Source of the DNA: a virus
Length of the DNA stretch: 64,000 bases
IMG/VR virus record: IMGVR_UViG_3300024264_000021
Location: 1 to 64,000 of that record
Direction: 5' to 3' (one strand)
Numbering within the stretch: the first letter of the stretch is position 1; the number at the start of each line of letters is the position of its first letter. The notes under the pieces are model-generated. The model made no database searches. It was not told the origin of the DNA and saw only the letters and a list, made by a program, of their open reading frames with translations. Both the position numbers and the translations under genes were made by a program. Positions 26,486 through 34,065 of this stretch are shown piece after piece.

Positions 26486-27058
26486 TCAATATTTAAATTT
26501 ATCATATGGATGGTCACGCAAATCTCTCATACGAAATCCGTATAAAACTTTTGGTGTCTGATTTAGATTATTGGCTTTAAATATTAATAAAAAGTGTTTT
26601 TGTGCAAATTTAGTTATCCATTCTTTGTCTCTCATTATATATTTTGATGCTGCCAATTGTTCTGGATATGTAGAATATGTACCGCCAGCAGATACTGTAA
26701 TTAAATCCTTATTAATGTTAAAAGCATCATATCCTAATTGTGCATCATACAATAGTTGATCATTTAAAAAGGTATAACCATCAGTACCAACCTGATTTAC
26801 GGTGTCACCATTGGAATCAGTATATGTTCTTCTTGAAAAAACTATTTCTTCGTTTGAAAAAACTTGTAATTTTTCTCTTGCAGAATATTTTTCATAAACA
26901 TACTTGTCTAGACCAGTAGAAGTTATTTCTCCTAACACAAAAGAAAGTTGAAATATGTATTGCGATGTGTGGTCAAACAAATACATTCTCATTCTATCTT
27001 TAATAAAATATGTATTTTGCTCTTTAGCAAAAACAGTTGGAAATGTTAAACGACTCAT
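26486..27058 (-). CDS. Hypothetical protein, possibly structural
   Basis: This 190-residue protein is rich in Tyr and Phe, with beta-strand-like segments and no signal peptide. Phrases such as VGTDGYTFLNDQLLYDAQ and GGTYSTYPEQLAAS resemble phage structural proteins, but no family is recognised. Its start overlaps the end of the upstream secreted protein gene by 4 bases. Confidence 0.6.
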   Translation of the reverse strand: MSRLTFPTVFAKEQNTYFIKDRMRMYLFDHTSQYIFQLSFVLGEITSTGLDKYVYEKYSAREKLQVFSNEEIVFSRRTYTDSNGDTVNQVGTDGYTFLNDQLLYDAQLGYDAFNINKDLITVSAGGTYSTYPEQLAASKYIMRDKEWITKFAQKHFLLIFKANNLNQTPKVLYGFRMRDLRDHPYDKFKY

Positions 27059-27549
27059 TTTTTCTCTTTAAAATTTATTAAAATATTTTCTGGTTTGTTA
27101 AGTTGATTAACCCAAATGCTTTTTCTTGGGTTAATGTTCATATTTCCAGTTCGTTCAGCATTCAATAAACTACAGTTAGTATAATGTTTTTTAAACAATG
27201 GAACATCACCTTCATTTTTTCTTGTTAATTCAAATTGAAATTCAGCTTGCTGATTTTCTTCACGATAACTATCCATAATACAAGAACATACATATCCAGC
27301 ATTTTCCGCAGCTATATTTCTTGGTACACCTTCGCTGGATAATTTCATCATAATCATATTAATACAGAATGACATAAATTGACCAATCATTACTGTAGGA
27401 TAATTGACATTTGGTTGAACTCCTTTTTGAATTTCTTGCTGCTGTATTACAGGAGGATTAGTATCAAAAAGAAGCGGGTCTGCTTGAATTGATGTTATGC
27501 TAGATAATAAAAACGCACCACAAACAAATGCCGCTAGAAATTTTTTCAT
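27055..27549 (-). CDS. Predicted secreted periplasmic protein
   Basis: A Sec signal peptide covers residues 1-23 (MKKFLAAFVCGAFLLSSITS, then IQA). The mature part of about 140 residues contains Cys in FCINM and a VCSCIMD segment plus one later Cys, so one or two disulfides are possible. It has no enzyme motif that I can name. An exported phage protein with paired Cys could act in superinfection exclusion or lysis control, but that is speculation. A degenerate late-promoter-like TGATAAATATAAA lies about 35 bases upstream. Confidence 0.7.
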   Translation of the reverse strand: MKKFLAAFVCGAFLLSSITSIQADPLLFDTNPPVIQQQEIQKGVQPNVNYPTVMIGQFMSFCINMIMMKLSSEGVPRNIAAENAGYVCSCIMDSYREENQQAEFQFELTRKNEGDVPLFKKHYTNCSLLNAERTGNMNINPRKSIWVNQLNKPENILINFKEKK

Positions 27550-27607
27550 TTAAATTCTCTGAATAAGTTTTACATTTTTTTATATTTATCATATTATTAC
27601 CAATAAA

Positions 27608-29143
27608 TTATGCGGCTTCTGGAATAACTGTATTTGCGGACTTCTCAACACTGAACAATCGCTGAGAAAGTCCAAGTTCCAATTTTCTTTTTGCACGGGT
27701 GACCGCAACGTAAAAGAGATTTTTCTCCATCACAGGAGCATCTTTGAATTCAATGGCAACTCTTGTTCTTCTACCCATTTCATCAACATCAGACTTGTAG
27801 AACACCATTTCTGCATCATCAGCAATACGCACACTATTCCACTCTTTACCTTTTGATTTGTGCATAGTGGTGATGACTACAGCATCAGCAGGAACTTTGC
27901 GCTGAGAATCTTTGATTTGCTGAATGATGTTTAATGCATTGTCAAAACCTCCCATCTTGTCAATTACACGCAAGGAAGTTTTCCACTCTCTATTTAGCAA
28001 ATCCTCTTCCAACTCTTTGTTGAATTCTTCAATTGAGCGCAATCCTTTGAGGTCAGGATGTCGTACATCGTATGTTCTGCCATCTGAAAGAGAAACCAAA
28101 TCCTCAATCATGCGGAATCCTTCGTTGTCAACTCCACCTTCAAGAGAAAATGAAACACCTTGATCCAACATTGAGATTGCTTCTGTCAAACAACCCATAT
28201 TGGTGCGGCACAGTACAGCGGAAGTATTCTCTTCTTCCACACCTTCAAAACCTTTGATGCGCAGGTCTGTCATATGCTGCAGCAATTCATTTGCCTTGTC
28301 TGCAATCTCTGGCAAGAAGCGGAATGATTGTGTCAGAGTGTAGGTAGCTTCTGAAGGCATTTCTTTCAGGTAGTCTGCTGCACCACGGAACTGGTAGATT
28401 GCTTGGTTGTTGTCACCTACAGCAATCACACGGGCAGTTACACGGGAAATAATATCCGAAAATACTGGATTTACATCTTGTGATTCATCAGAAAGAACAA
28501 CGTCTTCTGTAACAGGGATTTCATTGTAGTGCATTTGAACCAACTTGACATATACATCATGCAGCATAACATCACTGTTGAAGTCAAAAGAAGAGAACAA
28601 ACGTTGTGCAATTTGTACTGCACGTTTTTTGCGCTTGTCGGTTTCTTGAAGAATTTTATCTTCAGTCATGTTGGTGTAGCGGCGGATGTTGTTGTAGATT
28701 TTTTCTTCAACATCCTTGGGTACATGCTTCATAGCAATTGTGGTATCACGGGAAACCATGAAACGTGTCATGACTTGAAATGCATGGTATGCAAGGAACT
28801 TGTCATTGCCAGTCAGATTGAGGCGGGCGATGATATCCTTGACGGACATGTAGCCTTTGATGTTGTTGCAGTTAAGACCTGCACCTCTTGCAAGCTCAAG
28901 AGCAAAACCATTTTGAGTCTTGACTTTGAGGTTGCTCATGCCTTTGGCACGGGCCTTGCGCTCAACTTCTTCCTTAACGTCACGATTGAAAGCAATGTAG
29001 AGGAAAGTTTGGGTTGGATTCTGCTGTACCAATTCCAAGAGTGTGGAGGTCTTACCTGTTCCTGCAAGAGCAAGAACTTTGATGTTGCCTTCTACAGTGT
29101 TGAATCCATTTAGGATTGCTTGTTGTTCTGCTGTAGGGGTCAT
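27608..29143 (-). CDS. UvrD/Rep-type SF1 DNA helicase (Dda-like role)
   Basis: All main SF1A helicase motifs are visible in 511 residues: motif I LALAGTGKTS near residue 26, motif Ia YIAFNRDV near 48, motif II LSDESQDVN near 223, motif III GDNNQAIYQFRGA near 247-259, motif V TTMHKSKGKEW near 424, and motif VI YVAVTRAKRKL near 476. It is shorter than UvrD and lacks large 1B/2B insertions, resembling phage Dda-like helicases that remodel forks and start replication. The DNA is clearly more GC-rich (about half GC in places) than its neighbours. A sigma70-like promoter and an AGAGG ribosome site precede it. Confidence 0.92.
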   Translation of the reverse strand: MTPTAEQQAILNGFNTVEGNIKVLALAGTGKTSTLLELVQQNPTQTFLYIAFNRDVKEEVERKARAKGMSNLKVKTQNGFALELARGAGLNCNNIKGYMSVKDIIARLNLTGNDKFLAYHAFQVMTRFMVSRDTTIAMKHVPKDVEEKIYNNIRRYTNMTEDKILQETDKRKKRAVQIAQRLFSSFDFNSDVMLHDVYVKLVQMHYNEIPVTEDVVLSDESQDVNPVFSDIISRVTARVIAVGDNNQAIYQFRGAADYLKEMPSEATYTLTQSFRFLPEIADKANELLQHMTDLRIKGFEGVEEENTSAVLCRTNMGCLTEAISMLDQGVSFSLEGGVDNEGFRMIEDLVSLSDGRTYDVRHPDLKGLRSIEEFNKELEEDLLNREWKTSLRVIDKMGGFDNALNIIQQIKDSQRKVPADAVVITTMHKSKGKEWNSVRIADDAEMVFYKSDVDEMGRRTRVAIEFKDAPVMEKNLFYVAVTRAKRKLELGLSQRLFSVEKSANTVIPEAA

Positions 29144-29188
29144 GATGCCTCTTGTCTAGTGTGGAGAGTTGTCTCACTCAATAGAAAT

Positions 29189-29216
29189 AGTATAGCAGAC
29201 TGAGGGAAAATGTCAA
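29189..29216 (-). promoter_or_regulatory. Sigma70-like early promoter for the helicase
   Basis: On the minus strand TTGACA (29216-29211) is followed by a 16-base spacer and TATACT (29194-29189). The expected start near 29182 gives a leader of about 40 bases before the helicase ATG. Confidence 0.85.
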
Positions 29217-29217
29217 G

Positions 29218-29246
29218 GGATATTCCTGTATTTACCAGGAATATCC
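29218..29246. terminator. Palindromic hairpin directly upstream of the helicase promoter
   Basis: A perfect 11-bp stem GGATATTCCTG / CAGGAATATCC with a 7-base loop lies between the end of the 101-residue gene and the -35 box. On the minus strand only a short T-run follows, so it may be a weak terminator, or an operator next to the promoter. Confidence 0.55.
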
Positions 29247-29250
29247 GAGA

Positions 29251-29556
29251 TTAGTTTAGAAGATTAGGTAGAAGGTTCTTGACTTTCTCATGCCTTTCAA
29301 GCACATCTTCATAAGTCAACCAACCAGCAACATAATCACCTTCATCTGTGATGCCTTCTACTTCTCTACCTACTCTTTTGTAGAATACGGCAATCTCATA
29401 CAGACCTGCTTTTCCGCCATATGACATGTTATGTCGGATAGTAGAAATAGAATATCCGTTATCAAAGTCTTTCCAGCATCTAATCGCTGAACCGTCTTCT
29501 AATTCAAAACCACTGATAACTTCTAGTTGTCGACCGAATGGATGTTCTTCAGACAT
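29251..29556 (-). CDS. Conserved-looking phage protein, unknown function
   Basis: This 101-residue protein has an AGGAG site 6-7 bases before its ATG. It contains RCWKDFDNGYSISTIRHN and ends in a helix with WLTYEDVLERHEKV, which I recall from marine T4-like phage proteins without known function. Base composition is richer in GC than the surrounding genes, like the helicase downstream. Confidence 0.7.
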   Translation of the reverse strand: MSEEHPFGRQLEVISGFELEDGSAIRCWKDFDNGYSISTIRHNMSYGGKAGLYEIAVFYKRVGREVEGITDEGDYVAGWLTYEDVLERHEKVKNLLPNLLN

Positions 29557-29576
29557 TGAAATCTCCTAAAGAGTTG

Positions 29577-29653
29577 TGGCGACCTGTACCGGACTTGAAC
29601 CGGTGACCTCTTGCGTGACAGGCAAGCGTTCTAACCAACTGAACTAACAGGCC
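29577..29653 (-). tRNA. tRNA-Asp (GTC)
   Basis: A full cloverleaf is visible on the minus strand: acceptor GGCCTGT / ACAGGTC, anticodon stem CTTGC / GCAAG with loop CTGTCAC (anticodon GTC), T-arm with GTTCAAGTC, discriminator G and an encoded CCA. Confidence 0.96.
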
Positions 29654-29655
29654 AA

Positions 29656-29683
29656 AGTATAGCAGATTGCGGGGAAATGTCAA
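29656..29683 (-). promoter_or_regulatory. Sigma70-like early promoter abutting tRNA-Asp
   Basis: TTGACA (29683-29678), a 16-base spacer and TATACT (29661-29656) are read on the minus strand. The -10 ends only 2 bases before the first base of tRNA-Asp, so a normal start site would fall inside the tRNA. The promoter may serve the gene at 29251-29556 rather than the tRNA. Confidence 0.75.
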
Positions 29684-29701
29684 GGGATTTTTTTAAATAA
29701 A

Positions 29702-30904
29702 TTAATGTCTTGTCATAAATGCTGCTATATTTTTTATATTTTGTTCACGTTGAAGCTCATCAGTATCTACTATACTTTCAATATAATCAGCAAATTCAAA
29801 AAGCGGAGGTTCATCAAAAGTTAATAAACCTTTGTAACCAAGAGTTGATTTTACAATATATTTGTTATTGAAAAATGATATGTATTGAAGCATTTCTCTT
29901 AATTTATGAAGAGCATCTACAGGATTATCTATAAATCGTTCATTAAAATCTGAGTGTAATGATATTAATCGAGAATCTTTCAATTTATATCTATGCTGTA
30001 CTGTTTTACAATTTGGACATACATTTGCAATATATATACGTGAAGATTCTTTTGAAACTGGTCTATACTCTAATGTTTTAGGTATTTTTTTAGTTTGTTC
30101 AACTATATCTTCAGAGTCTTTTTGAGTTAATTGTTTAGAAAATTCCCTATCAATAAATCTATCTATATTAATAACACCACTTGAAAATAAACAATCATAT
30201 TCCCAAGCAAAAACGGGAATTATCTCATTACAGTCATTTTTCCAGCATTGAGTAAGTCCTACTTTAAAATACCCACCAGTTCCATCTATATCAACATAAC
30301 TTAAATCAATATCATATTTATTTAAAGTTTTTAAAATTAAACGTTTTGTCTTAATATAATTAAGATTATTGTCTATAGTTTTAATTATTGATAAATCTGC
30401 ATCTTGTTGTATTATATCTTCCGTTTTAATTTCAAAATACATTATATTATTGTCATTATAAAATGCTCTTTTATGGTCTTCCATAGCATGAGTATGCAGA
30501 ATTTCTATAGCTAATAAAGTATTGTCGCTCAAAGTAACAACCAAATCTGCTACAACTGAAGTAAATGAACCTTCCTCTTTTACATTTATAAATTCTCCCG
30601 GTTTAAATACAATATTTTTATATTCACCGTTTGTAAAAGATAATGATTCTTTATTGTCTATATTACCTTTAATTAATGAAATTAAAATTTCTTTGGCGTA
30701 TGCATGATACATAGATTCGGACAAAGAATCGACAGTAACTTTAGTTCTAAAATGCGGTCGTTTTACTTTTCCTTTATTTAAAATAAATTCTATAGATTTA
30801 TTTTTATCAAAATAAAATTTTCCTTCCTTTTTAGCATTATTAACATGAACTAAATGTAAATTTTCATTGTACGCAAAGGGAAATTTAACTTCTGCTAGAT
30901 TCAT
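29702..30904 (-). CDS. CoiA-like nuclease-domain protein
   Basis: This 400-residue protein resembles the competence protein CoiA family, which carries a PD-(D/E)xK nuclease fold. It has PHFRTKV near residue 50, SESMYHAYAKEIL near 62-74, then the core VADLVVTLSDNTLLAIEIL near 121-139 and MYFEIKTEDI near 157-166. Here Asp, Glu and the ExK-like triplets fit metal-binding positions. A CPNC pair near residue 298 suggests one half of a zinc site. The nuclease target is unknown. In phages this could serve DNA processing or host DNA breakdown. Confidence 0.65.
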   Translation of the reverse strand: MNLAEVKFPFAYNENLHLVHVNNAKKEGKFYFDKNKSIEFILNKGKVKRPHFRTKVTVDSLSESMYHAYAKEILISLIKGNIDNKESLSFTNGEYKNIVFKPGEFINVKEEGSFTSVVADLVVTLSDNTLLAIEILHTHAMEDHKRAFYNDNNIMYFEIKTEDIIQQDADLSIIKTIDNNLNYIKTKRLILKTLNKYDIDLSYVDIDGTGGYFKVGLTQCWKNDCNEIIPVFAWEYDCLFSSGVINIDRFIDREFSKQLTQKDSEDIVEQTKKIPKTLEYRPVSKESSRIYIANVCPNCKTVQHRYKLKDSRLISLHSDFNERFIDNPVDALHKLREMLQYISFFNNKYIVKSTLGYKGLLTFDEPPLFEFADYIESIVDTDELQREQNIKNIAAFMTRH

Positions 30905-30931
30905 ATCTATACTCTATTTAAAATTAAAGAG

Positions 30932-31008
<77 letters not shown>

Positions 31009-31014
31009 CTAAAA

Positions 31015-31164
31015 TTATTTAAATTTAATATCTTTTTCTTTGATAAGTTCAACAACTTCTTGAAATTGTTTTGTAACCGTTTCTAGATTATTAACGAATT
31101 CACGCATCATTCTAATTTGCTGGTCTTGATAAAACTTAATGGTTTCTAAATGATAAGATGTCAT
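31015..31164 (-). CDS. Small helical protein (49 aa)
   Basis: An ORF too short for most callers: ATG at 31164, stop at 31015. The product begins MTSYHLETIKFYQDQQ and is one long amphipathic helix ending in Lys residues. It fills the gap between a membrane protein gene and tRNA-Arg, on the same strand and 7 bases from the upstream gene. It is probably real because of the tight packing. Confidence 0.6.
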   Translation of the reverse strand: MTSYHLETIKFYQDQQIRMMREFVNNLETVTKQFQEVVELIKEKDIKFK

Positions 31165-31171
31165 AATTACC

Positions 31172-31552
31172 TTATAAAAAATATTCTTTAATATGCTGGG
31201 CTAAAGTCATTGCAACTGTACCTAATAGAAAAACATTTAAAACAACTAAACTTCTGTCATTCCATTGTGCTGCAACAATAGCCCATAAAAATAAACCAAT
31301 CAAACTAAAAATATAGTTCATTGGAAGTAATGCTAAATTAGTAAGTAATGTACCAACAATGAGAAACGCATTACCAATCCATTTTGCCCAATAGGTCCAA
31401 TCATCAACAGGAGTTACAATTTTTGTGATTTGCGGTTCATTCTCAACAATTTCATCTACTACGGAACTATCATATGAAATTGCAGTTACTTCTTTTTTTT
31501 CAAGAAAAGGTTCATTGAACTTTAAATCTTCATTATTTGTATTATTTTCCAT
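31172..31552 (-). CDS. Integral membrane protein, three predicted segments
   Basis: This 126-residue protein has an acidic cytoplasmic-looking N-terminus (about 50 residues) followed by hydrophobic segments around residues 55-72, 76-92 and 102-118. The motif YWAKWIGNAFLIVG and a later QWNDRSLVVLNVFLLG resemble small membrane proteins of marine T4-like phages. No function is known. Holin activity is possible from topology alone but unsupported. Confidence 0.7.
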   Translation of the reverse strand: MENNTNNEDLKFNEPFLEKKEVTAISYDSSVVDEIVENEPQITKIVTPVDDWTYWAKWIGNAFLIVGTLLTNLALLPMNYIFSLIGLFLWAIVAAQWNDRSLVVLNVFLLGTVAMTLAQHIKEYFL

Positions 31553-31584
31553 TAATTACATAATAAATATATTTTTTTTAAATG

Positions 31585-31671
31585 TGGTACGGGGTGGAAG
31601 AATTGAACTTCATTGGCACCGCCACTCTGTTTTGCCGCATGTATATAAGACATGTGAATGGAACACCCCGC
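31585..31671 (-). ncRNA. Aberrant tRNA-like element (no D-arm)
   Basis: On the minus strand 87 bases begin with acceptor GCGGGGT and end with ACCCCGT, discriminator A and CCA, and the T-arm TGAAG-TTCAATT-CTTCC is in the right place. Between them a strong 5-bp stem CATGT / ACATG with loop CTTATAT looks like an anticodon arm (TAT), but only 10 bases precede it, so no D-arm fits. A long 25-base insert with its own hairpin (TGGC-GGT-GCCA) follows. It could be a D-armless tRNA, a degenerate tRNA or a tRNA-like RNA. Confidence 0.6.
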
Positions 31672-31679
31672 ATATCTCT

Positions 31680-31865
31680 TTAGCTTACCATATCAGCAAA
31701 TTCATCAAACCTTTTTCCGAATTTATCTTTATAATAATTCAACATATTTTGTTCTTTTCTTGCAATAACTTCAGCAGATTCCTTTTTTTCAGTTGCTTTC
31801 TTTTTCATCACTTCAATTTGCGAAAGCATTTTACGTACAACTTTCTTTTGTTTAGCATTAGCCAT
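31680..31865 (-). CDS. Small basic helical protein (61 aa)
   Basis: I choose the ATG at 31865 because GGAG lies 5 bases upstream and a longer frame would run into tRNA-Asn. The product, beginning MANAKQKKVVRKML, is Lys-rich and helical with a possible short coiled coil. It could bind nucleic acid, but no family is recognised. It sits between tRNA-Asn and the tRNA-like element. Confidence 0.6.
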   Translation of the reverse strand: MANAKQKKVVRKMLSQIEVMKKKATEKKESAEVIARKEQNMLNYYKDKFGKRFDEFADMVS

Positions 31866-31882
31866 AATTACTCCATAAGGTT

Positions 31883-31958
31883 TGGCTCCTGATGCTGGAC
31901 TCGAACCAGCGACCCAATGATTAACAGTCATTTGCTCTACCAACTGAGCTAATCAGGA
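31883..31958 (-). tRNA. tRNA-Asn (GTT)
   Basis: The minus-strand cloverleaf has acceptor TCCTGAT / ATCAGGA, D-arm TAGCTCAGTTGGTAGAGCA, anticodon stem AATGA / TCATT with loop CTGTTAA (anticodon GTT), T-arm with GGTTCGAGTCC, discriminator G and an encoded CCA. Confidence 0.97.
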
Positions 31959-31963
31959 GTATT

Positions 31964-32500
31964 TTAAAATAAAGATTTTAAATCAAACTCTTTAGTATTA
32001 TCATATACTAAAGAAATACATTGTTGTGAACCTCGCATGTATGATTTGAGTTTACCACTATAAAAATCTACTCTATCTTGATTTTTTAATAATTGCTTTT
32101 TATTAAAAGTAGTTGCATAATAATTTTTAGATTTACTAATAATCCAATCATCTTTTTGTAAACTTAATCCAGCTATAAAAAATGATGGGACATTATTTTC
32201 ATTCAATTTCCATGAAACAAAAATGAAATATCCACCTCGCTTAGAGTATTCTCCACCTCTCCAAGAATCACCAGATGTTGTTTTAATCTCAACAGGCTCA
32301 CCATTCAAACGAATATCTGGCTCACTATCAACTTTTGGAGCAATCGCACCTTCAATCATTTCTTCCATCACTGTCTCAAGCAAACCAGAAATATCTTCAG
32401 ATTTCTGCTTATCAGATTTTCTTAACTTCTTTTTGTCGTAAAAATCAAATAATTCCTTTACCTCATCTGTCAGTCTATCTATGATTTGCTTTGTAATCAT
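31964..32500 (-). CDS. Restriction-endonuclease-like (PD-(D/E)xK) protein
   Basis: This 178-residue protein has the core EPDIRLNGEPVEIKTT at residues about 59-74, where Asp and the E-x-K pair fit a PD-(D/E)xK catalytic site, followed by WRGGEYSKRGGYFIFVSW. The overall layout resembles small type II restriction-like enzymes. An acidic Glu upstream could complete the site. Possible roles are host DNA degradation or repair. It is preceded by its own sigma70-like promoter, suggesting early expression, and ends next to tRNA-Asn. Confidence 0.7.
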   Translation of the reverse strand: MITKQIIDRLTDEVKELFDFYDKKKLRKSDKQKSEDISGLLETVMEEMIEGAIAPKVDSEPDIRLNGEPVEIKTTSGDSWRGGEYSKRGGYFIFVSWKLNENNVPSFFIAGLSLQKDDWIISKSKNYYATTFNKKQLLKNQDRVDFYSGKLKSYMRGSQQCISLVYDNTKEFDLKSLF

Positions 32501-32545
32501 GGTAGCTTTTTAACTAAAATTTTTCTTAGCGGTGAATATTCATCT

Positions 32546-32573
32546 ATCATATCAAAACTATCTGAAAAGTCAA
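32546..32573 (-). promoter_or_regulatory. Sigma70-like early promoter for the nuclease-like gene
   Basis: The minus strand reads CTTGACT, a 16-base spacer and TATGAT (32551-32546). The expected start near 32539 lies about 40 bases before the ATG at 32500. Confidence 0.7.
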
Positions 32574-32581
32574 GGATTTTT

Positions 32582-33031
32582 TTATACAAGCTCAAAATGT
32601 GGAGCATCTATAAAAGGTCTTCTTCCTTCTGCTCTACGAATGTCTATATACGCATTCATAGCTTCCTCTGCTGTTCCTTCCCAATTTCGCAAATCACTGA
32701 CAGTCCATGCAGCACCCCAGCGAATCGGAGTTCCGAGTTCTTCTGCAGCGCCTTTCACAGCATCTGCAATTTCATCATATACATTTAATTCCCAACATCC
32801 TCTTCCGCCAACATATGCCATTAAGTCTACAGCATTGCCAGTGAGGTGTTTTGATTTCATTGTTTGTGATGCACCTTTTTCTACAAGTGCCTTCTGTTGT
32901 TCTTCTGTTCGTAAACCTTCAATAACTCCGAAGTCTACTGTTGTTAACTCAATTGCTCTTTTAACAACATCTACTAATTCAGGTTTTACACCTTCTAGTT
33001 TGTCTAATGACCGCTGTGATAGTTTAAACAT
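32582..33031 (-). CDS. M15/VanY-type peptidase endolysin
   Basis: This 149-residue protein matches the metallo-D,L- or D,D-peptidase M15 fold: EGLRTEEQQKALVEKGAS near residues 38-55, SKHLTGNAVDLMAY near 60-73 (His and Asp zinc ligands), and a final DAPHFEL (third ligand His). There is no signal peptide, so it needs a holin or another route across the membrane. It probably cuts peptidoglycan stem peptides at lysis. A short membrane-anchored protein gene lies 3 bases upstream, suggesting a lysis cassette. Confidence 0.85.
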   Translation of the reverse strand: MFKLSQRSLDKLEGVKPELVDVVKRAIELTTVDFGVIEGLRTEEQQKALVEKGASQTMKSKHLTGNAVDLMAYVGGRGCWELNVYDEIADAVKGAAEELGTPIRWGAAWTVSDLRNWEGTAEEAMNAYIDIRRAEGRRPFIDAPHFELV

Positions 33032-33034
33032 TTA

Positions 33035-33241
33035 TTATTCTCCTATAAATTGTGAACAATACCTTCGTACATTTTCATGTATATTCTCATAATTAGTTTT
33101 ACATAATTTTACGAAATTATCATGATGAAATTTAGAATACTCATTTTCAACATTCCAACTGCCGTAAAATAGTAACAACCACATTGCATAAAAAATAACA
33201 AAAAATGTAAAAGTTCTTCTATAGTAATGCAAATTTTTCAT
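33035..33241 (-). CDS. Single-span membrane protein next to endolysin
   Basis: From the ATG at 33241 the product has 68 residues with one hydrophobic span (FTFFVIFYAMWLLLFYGSW, residues 11-29) and a charged C-terminal tail with two Cys (LCKTNYENIHENVRRYC), likely periplasmic. This size and layout resemble T4 RI-type antiholins or small spanins, but no sequence match is claimed. It overlaps the acetyltransferase-like gene by 23 bases and lies directly upstream of the endolysin gene. Confidence 0.55.
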   Translation of the reverse strand: MKNLHYYRRTFTFFVIFYAMWLLLFYGSWNVENEYSKFHHDNFVKLCKTNYENIHENVRRYCSQFIGE

Positions 33242-33683
33242 ATAAATTATTTGGTGTAGTATATAAAAATACTTTACCTGGAAGTGTATTGTTTTTCCAA
33301 GCAATATCCCCTACACATTTCATACCATTCCTTTCATAAAAATTAATAGCTTTAGTGTTATTGCTTCTTACAGTTAAAAACAATTTATCATCTAATTCAT
33401 TTAAAAACTTTTTAAATATTTGTGTTGCTCTTCCATCTCTATATTTTGTTACTATTTGATGTAGTATAAAATTACCTTTTAAAGCATGTATGTTGCCTAA
33501 TCGTGTTTTTTTCAAATACTTATTATATATTATAATAACATCATTTTCATATATAACATTACCTTTTTCAAGGTTTCTATCTATGTAGTCTTTTCTGATG
33601 TGGGGAAATATATCACGATAAAGATAAAATATTTTAATTATATCAGATGCATCATTTAGAGATGCTCGGTTCAAAGAGTCCAT
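33219..33683 (-). CDS. GNAT-like acetyltransferase
   Basis: From the Met at 33683 the protein has 154 residues. The C-terminal half contains FLTVRSNNTKAINFYERNGM, the typical GNAT motif B region (N-x-x-A-x-x-F-Y-x-x-x-G-M). The N-terminal NRASLNDASDIIKIF pattern fits strand and helix one. The acetyl-CoA loop is poorly conserved, so activity is uncertain. The substrate is unknown. It overlaps the speD-like gene by 32 bases. Confidence 0.65.
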   Translation of the reverse strand: MDSLNRASLNDASDIIKIFYLYRDIFPHIRKDYIDRNLEKGNVIYENDVIIIYNKYLKKTRLGNIHALKGNFILHQIVTKYRDGRATQIFKKFLNELDDKLFLTVRSNNTKAINFYERNGMKCVGDIAWKNNTLPGKVFLYTTPNNLYEKFALL

Positions 33684-34065
33684 GGCCTTTTGCGTGTATA
33701 TGAGAAAACGGAGTTTCACGATTTAACATATAATATTCATATCTTGTCATTCCGAATTCATTGATTGCGTGTAAAACATGTTCATAGTCAAATGATTTAC
33801 ATGAATATAAATCAAATTGTAAATAACATGGTGGTTTCTCATCCCATATGTGTAATGTTGTTGAACTTGTTGTAAGTGCGGCAATTGCCGTAATTCCACG
33901 ATTATTTTCTTTGTCACAATAAACCGCTTTAGGTTCTATTAAAGTGACCATACCAACACTTTTAATTAAACGTGACATCCAATCTTCAACAAAAGATATA
34001 TCTTGTAGTTTAGGAGTACCTGCTACTTCTGCTCTAACTATAAAGTGTTTATGTTCTAATTCCAT
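33652..34065 (-). CDS. speD: S-adenosylmethionine decarboxylase-like protein
   Basis: This 137-residue protein resembles phage SpeD, the pyruvoyl enzyme that makes decarboxylated AdoMet for spermidine synthesis. Visible blocks are ITAIAALTTSSTTLHIWDE near residues 58-76, with Ser residues in the position of the self-cleavage site and a following His, and LQFDLYSCKSFD near 82-93, with the catalytic-type Cys. The usual E-S-H triad is replaced by T-S-S, so chain processing should be tested. It shares its first base region with the stop of dut (ATG overlap) and so belongs to the same transcript. Confidence 0.72.
   Translation of the reverse strand: MELEHKHFIVRAEVAGTPKLQDISFVEDWMSRLIKSVGMVTLIEPKAVYCDKENNRGITAIAALTTSSTTLHIWDEKPPCYLQFDLYSCKSFDYEHVLHAINEFGMTRYEYYMLNRETPFSHIHAKGHGLFEPSISK

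Noticed and set aside
28529-29113. 194-residue plus-strand frame opposite the helicase
   Set aside because: The helicase motifs on the other strand are beyond doubt, and the antisense frame arises from its GC-rich codons.
31680-31943. Longer 87-residue form of the small gene at 31680
   Set aside because: The extra N-terminus is translated from tRNA-Asn, and the internal ATG at 31865 has a good ribosome site.
32532-33092. 186-residue plus-strand frame over the endolysin
   Set aside because: It is antisense to the M15 peptidase and lacks a ribosome site.
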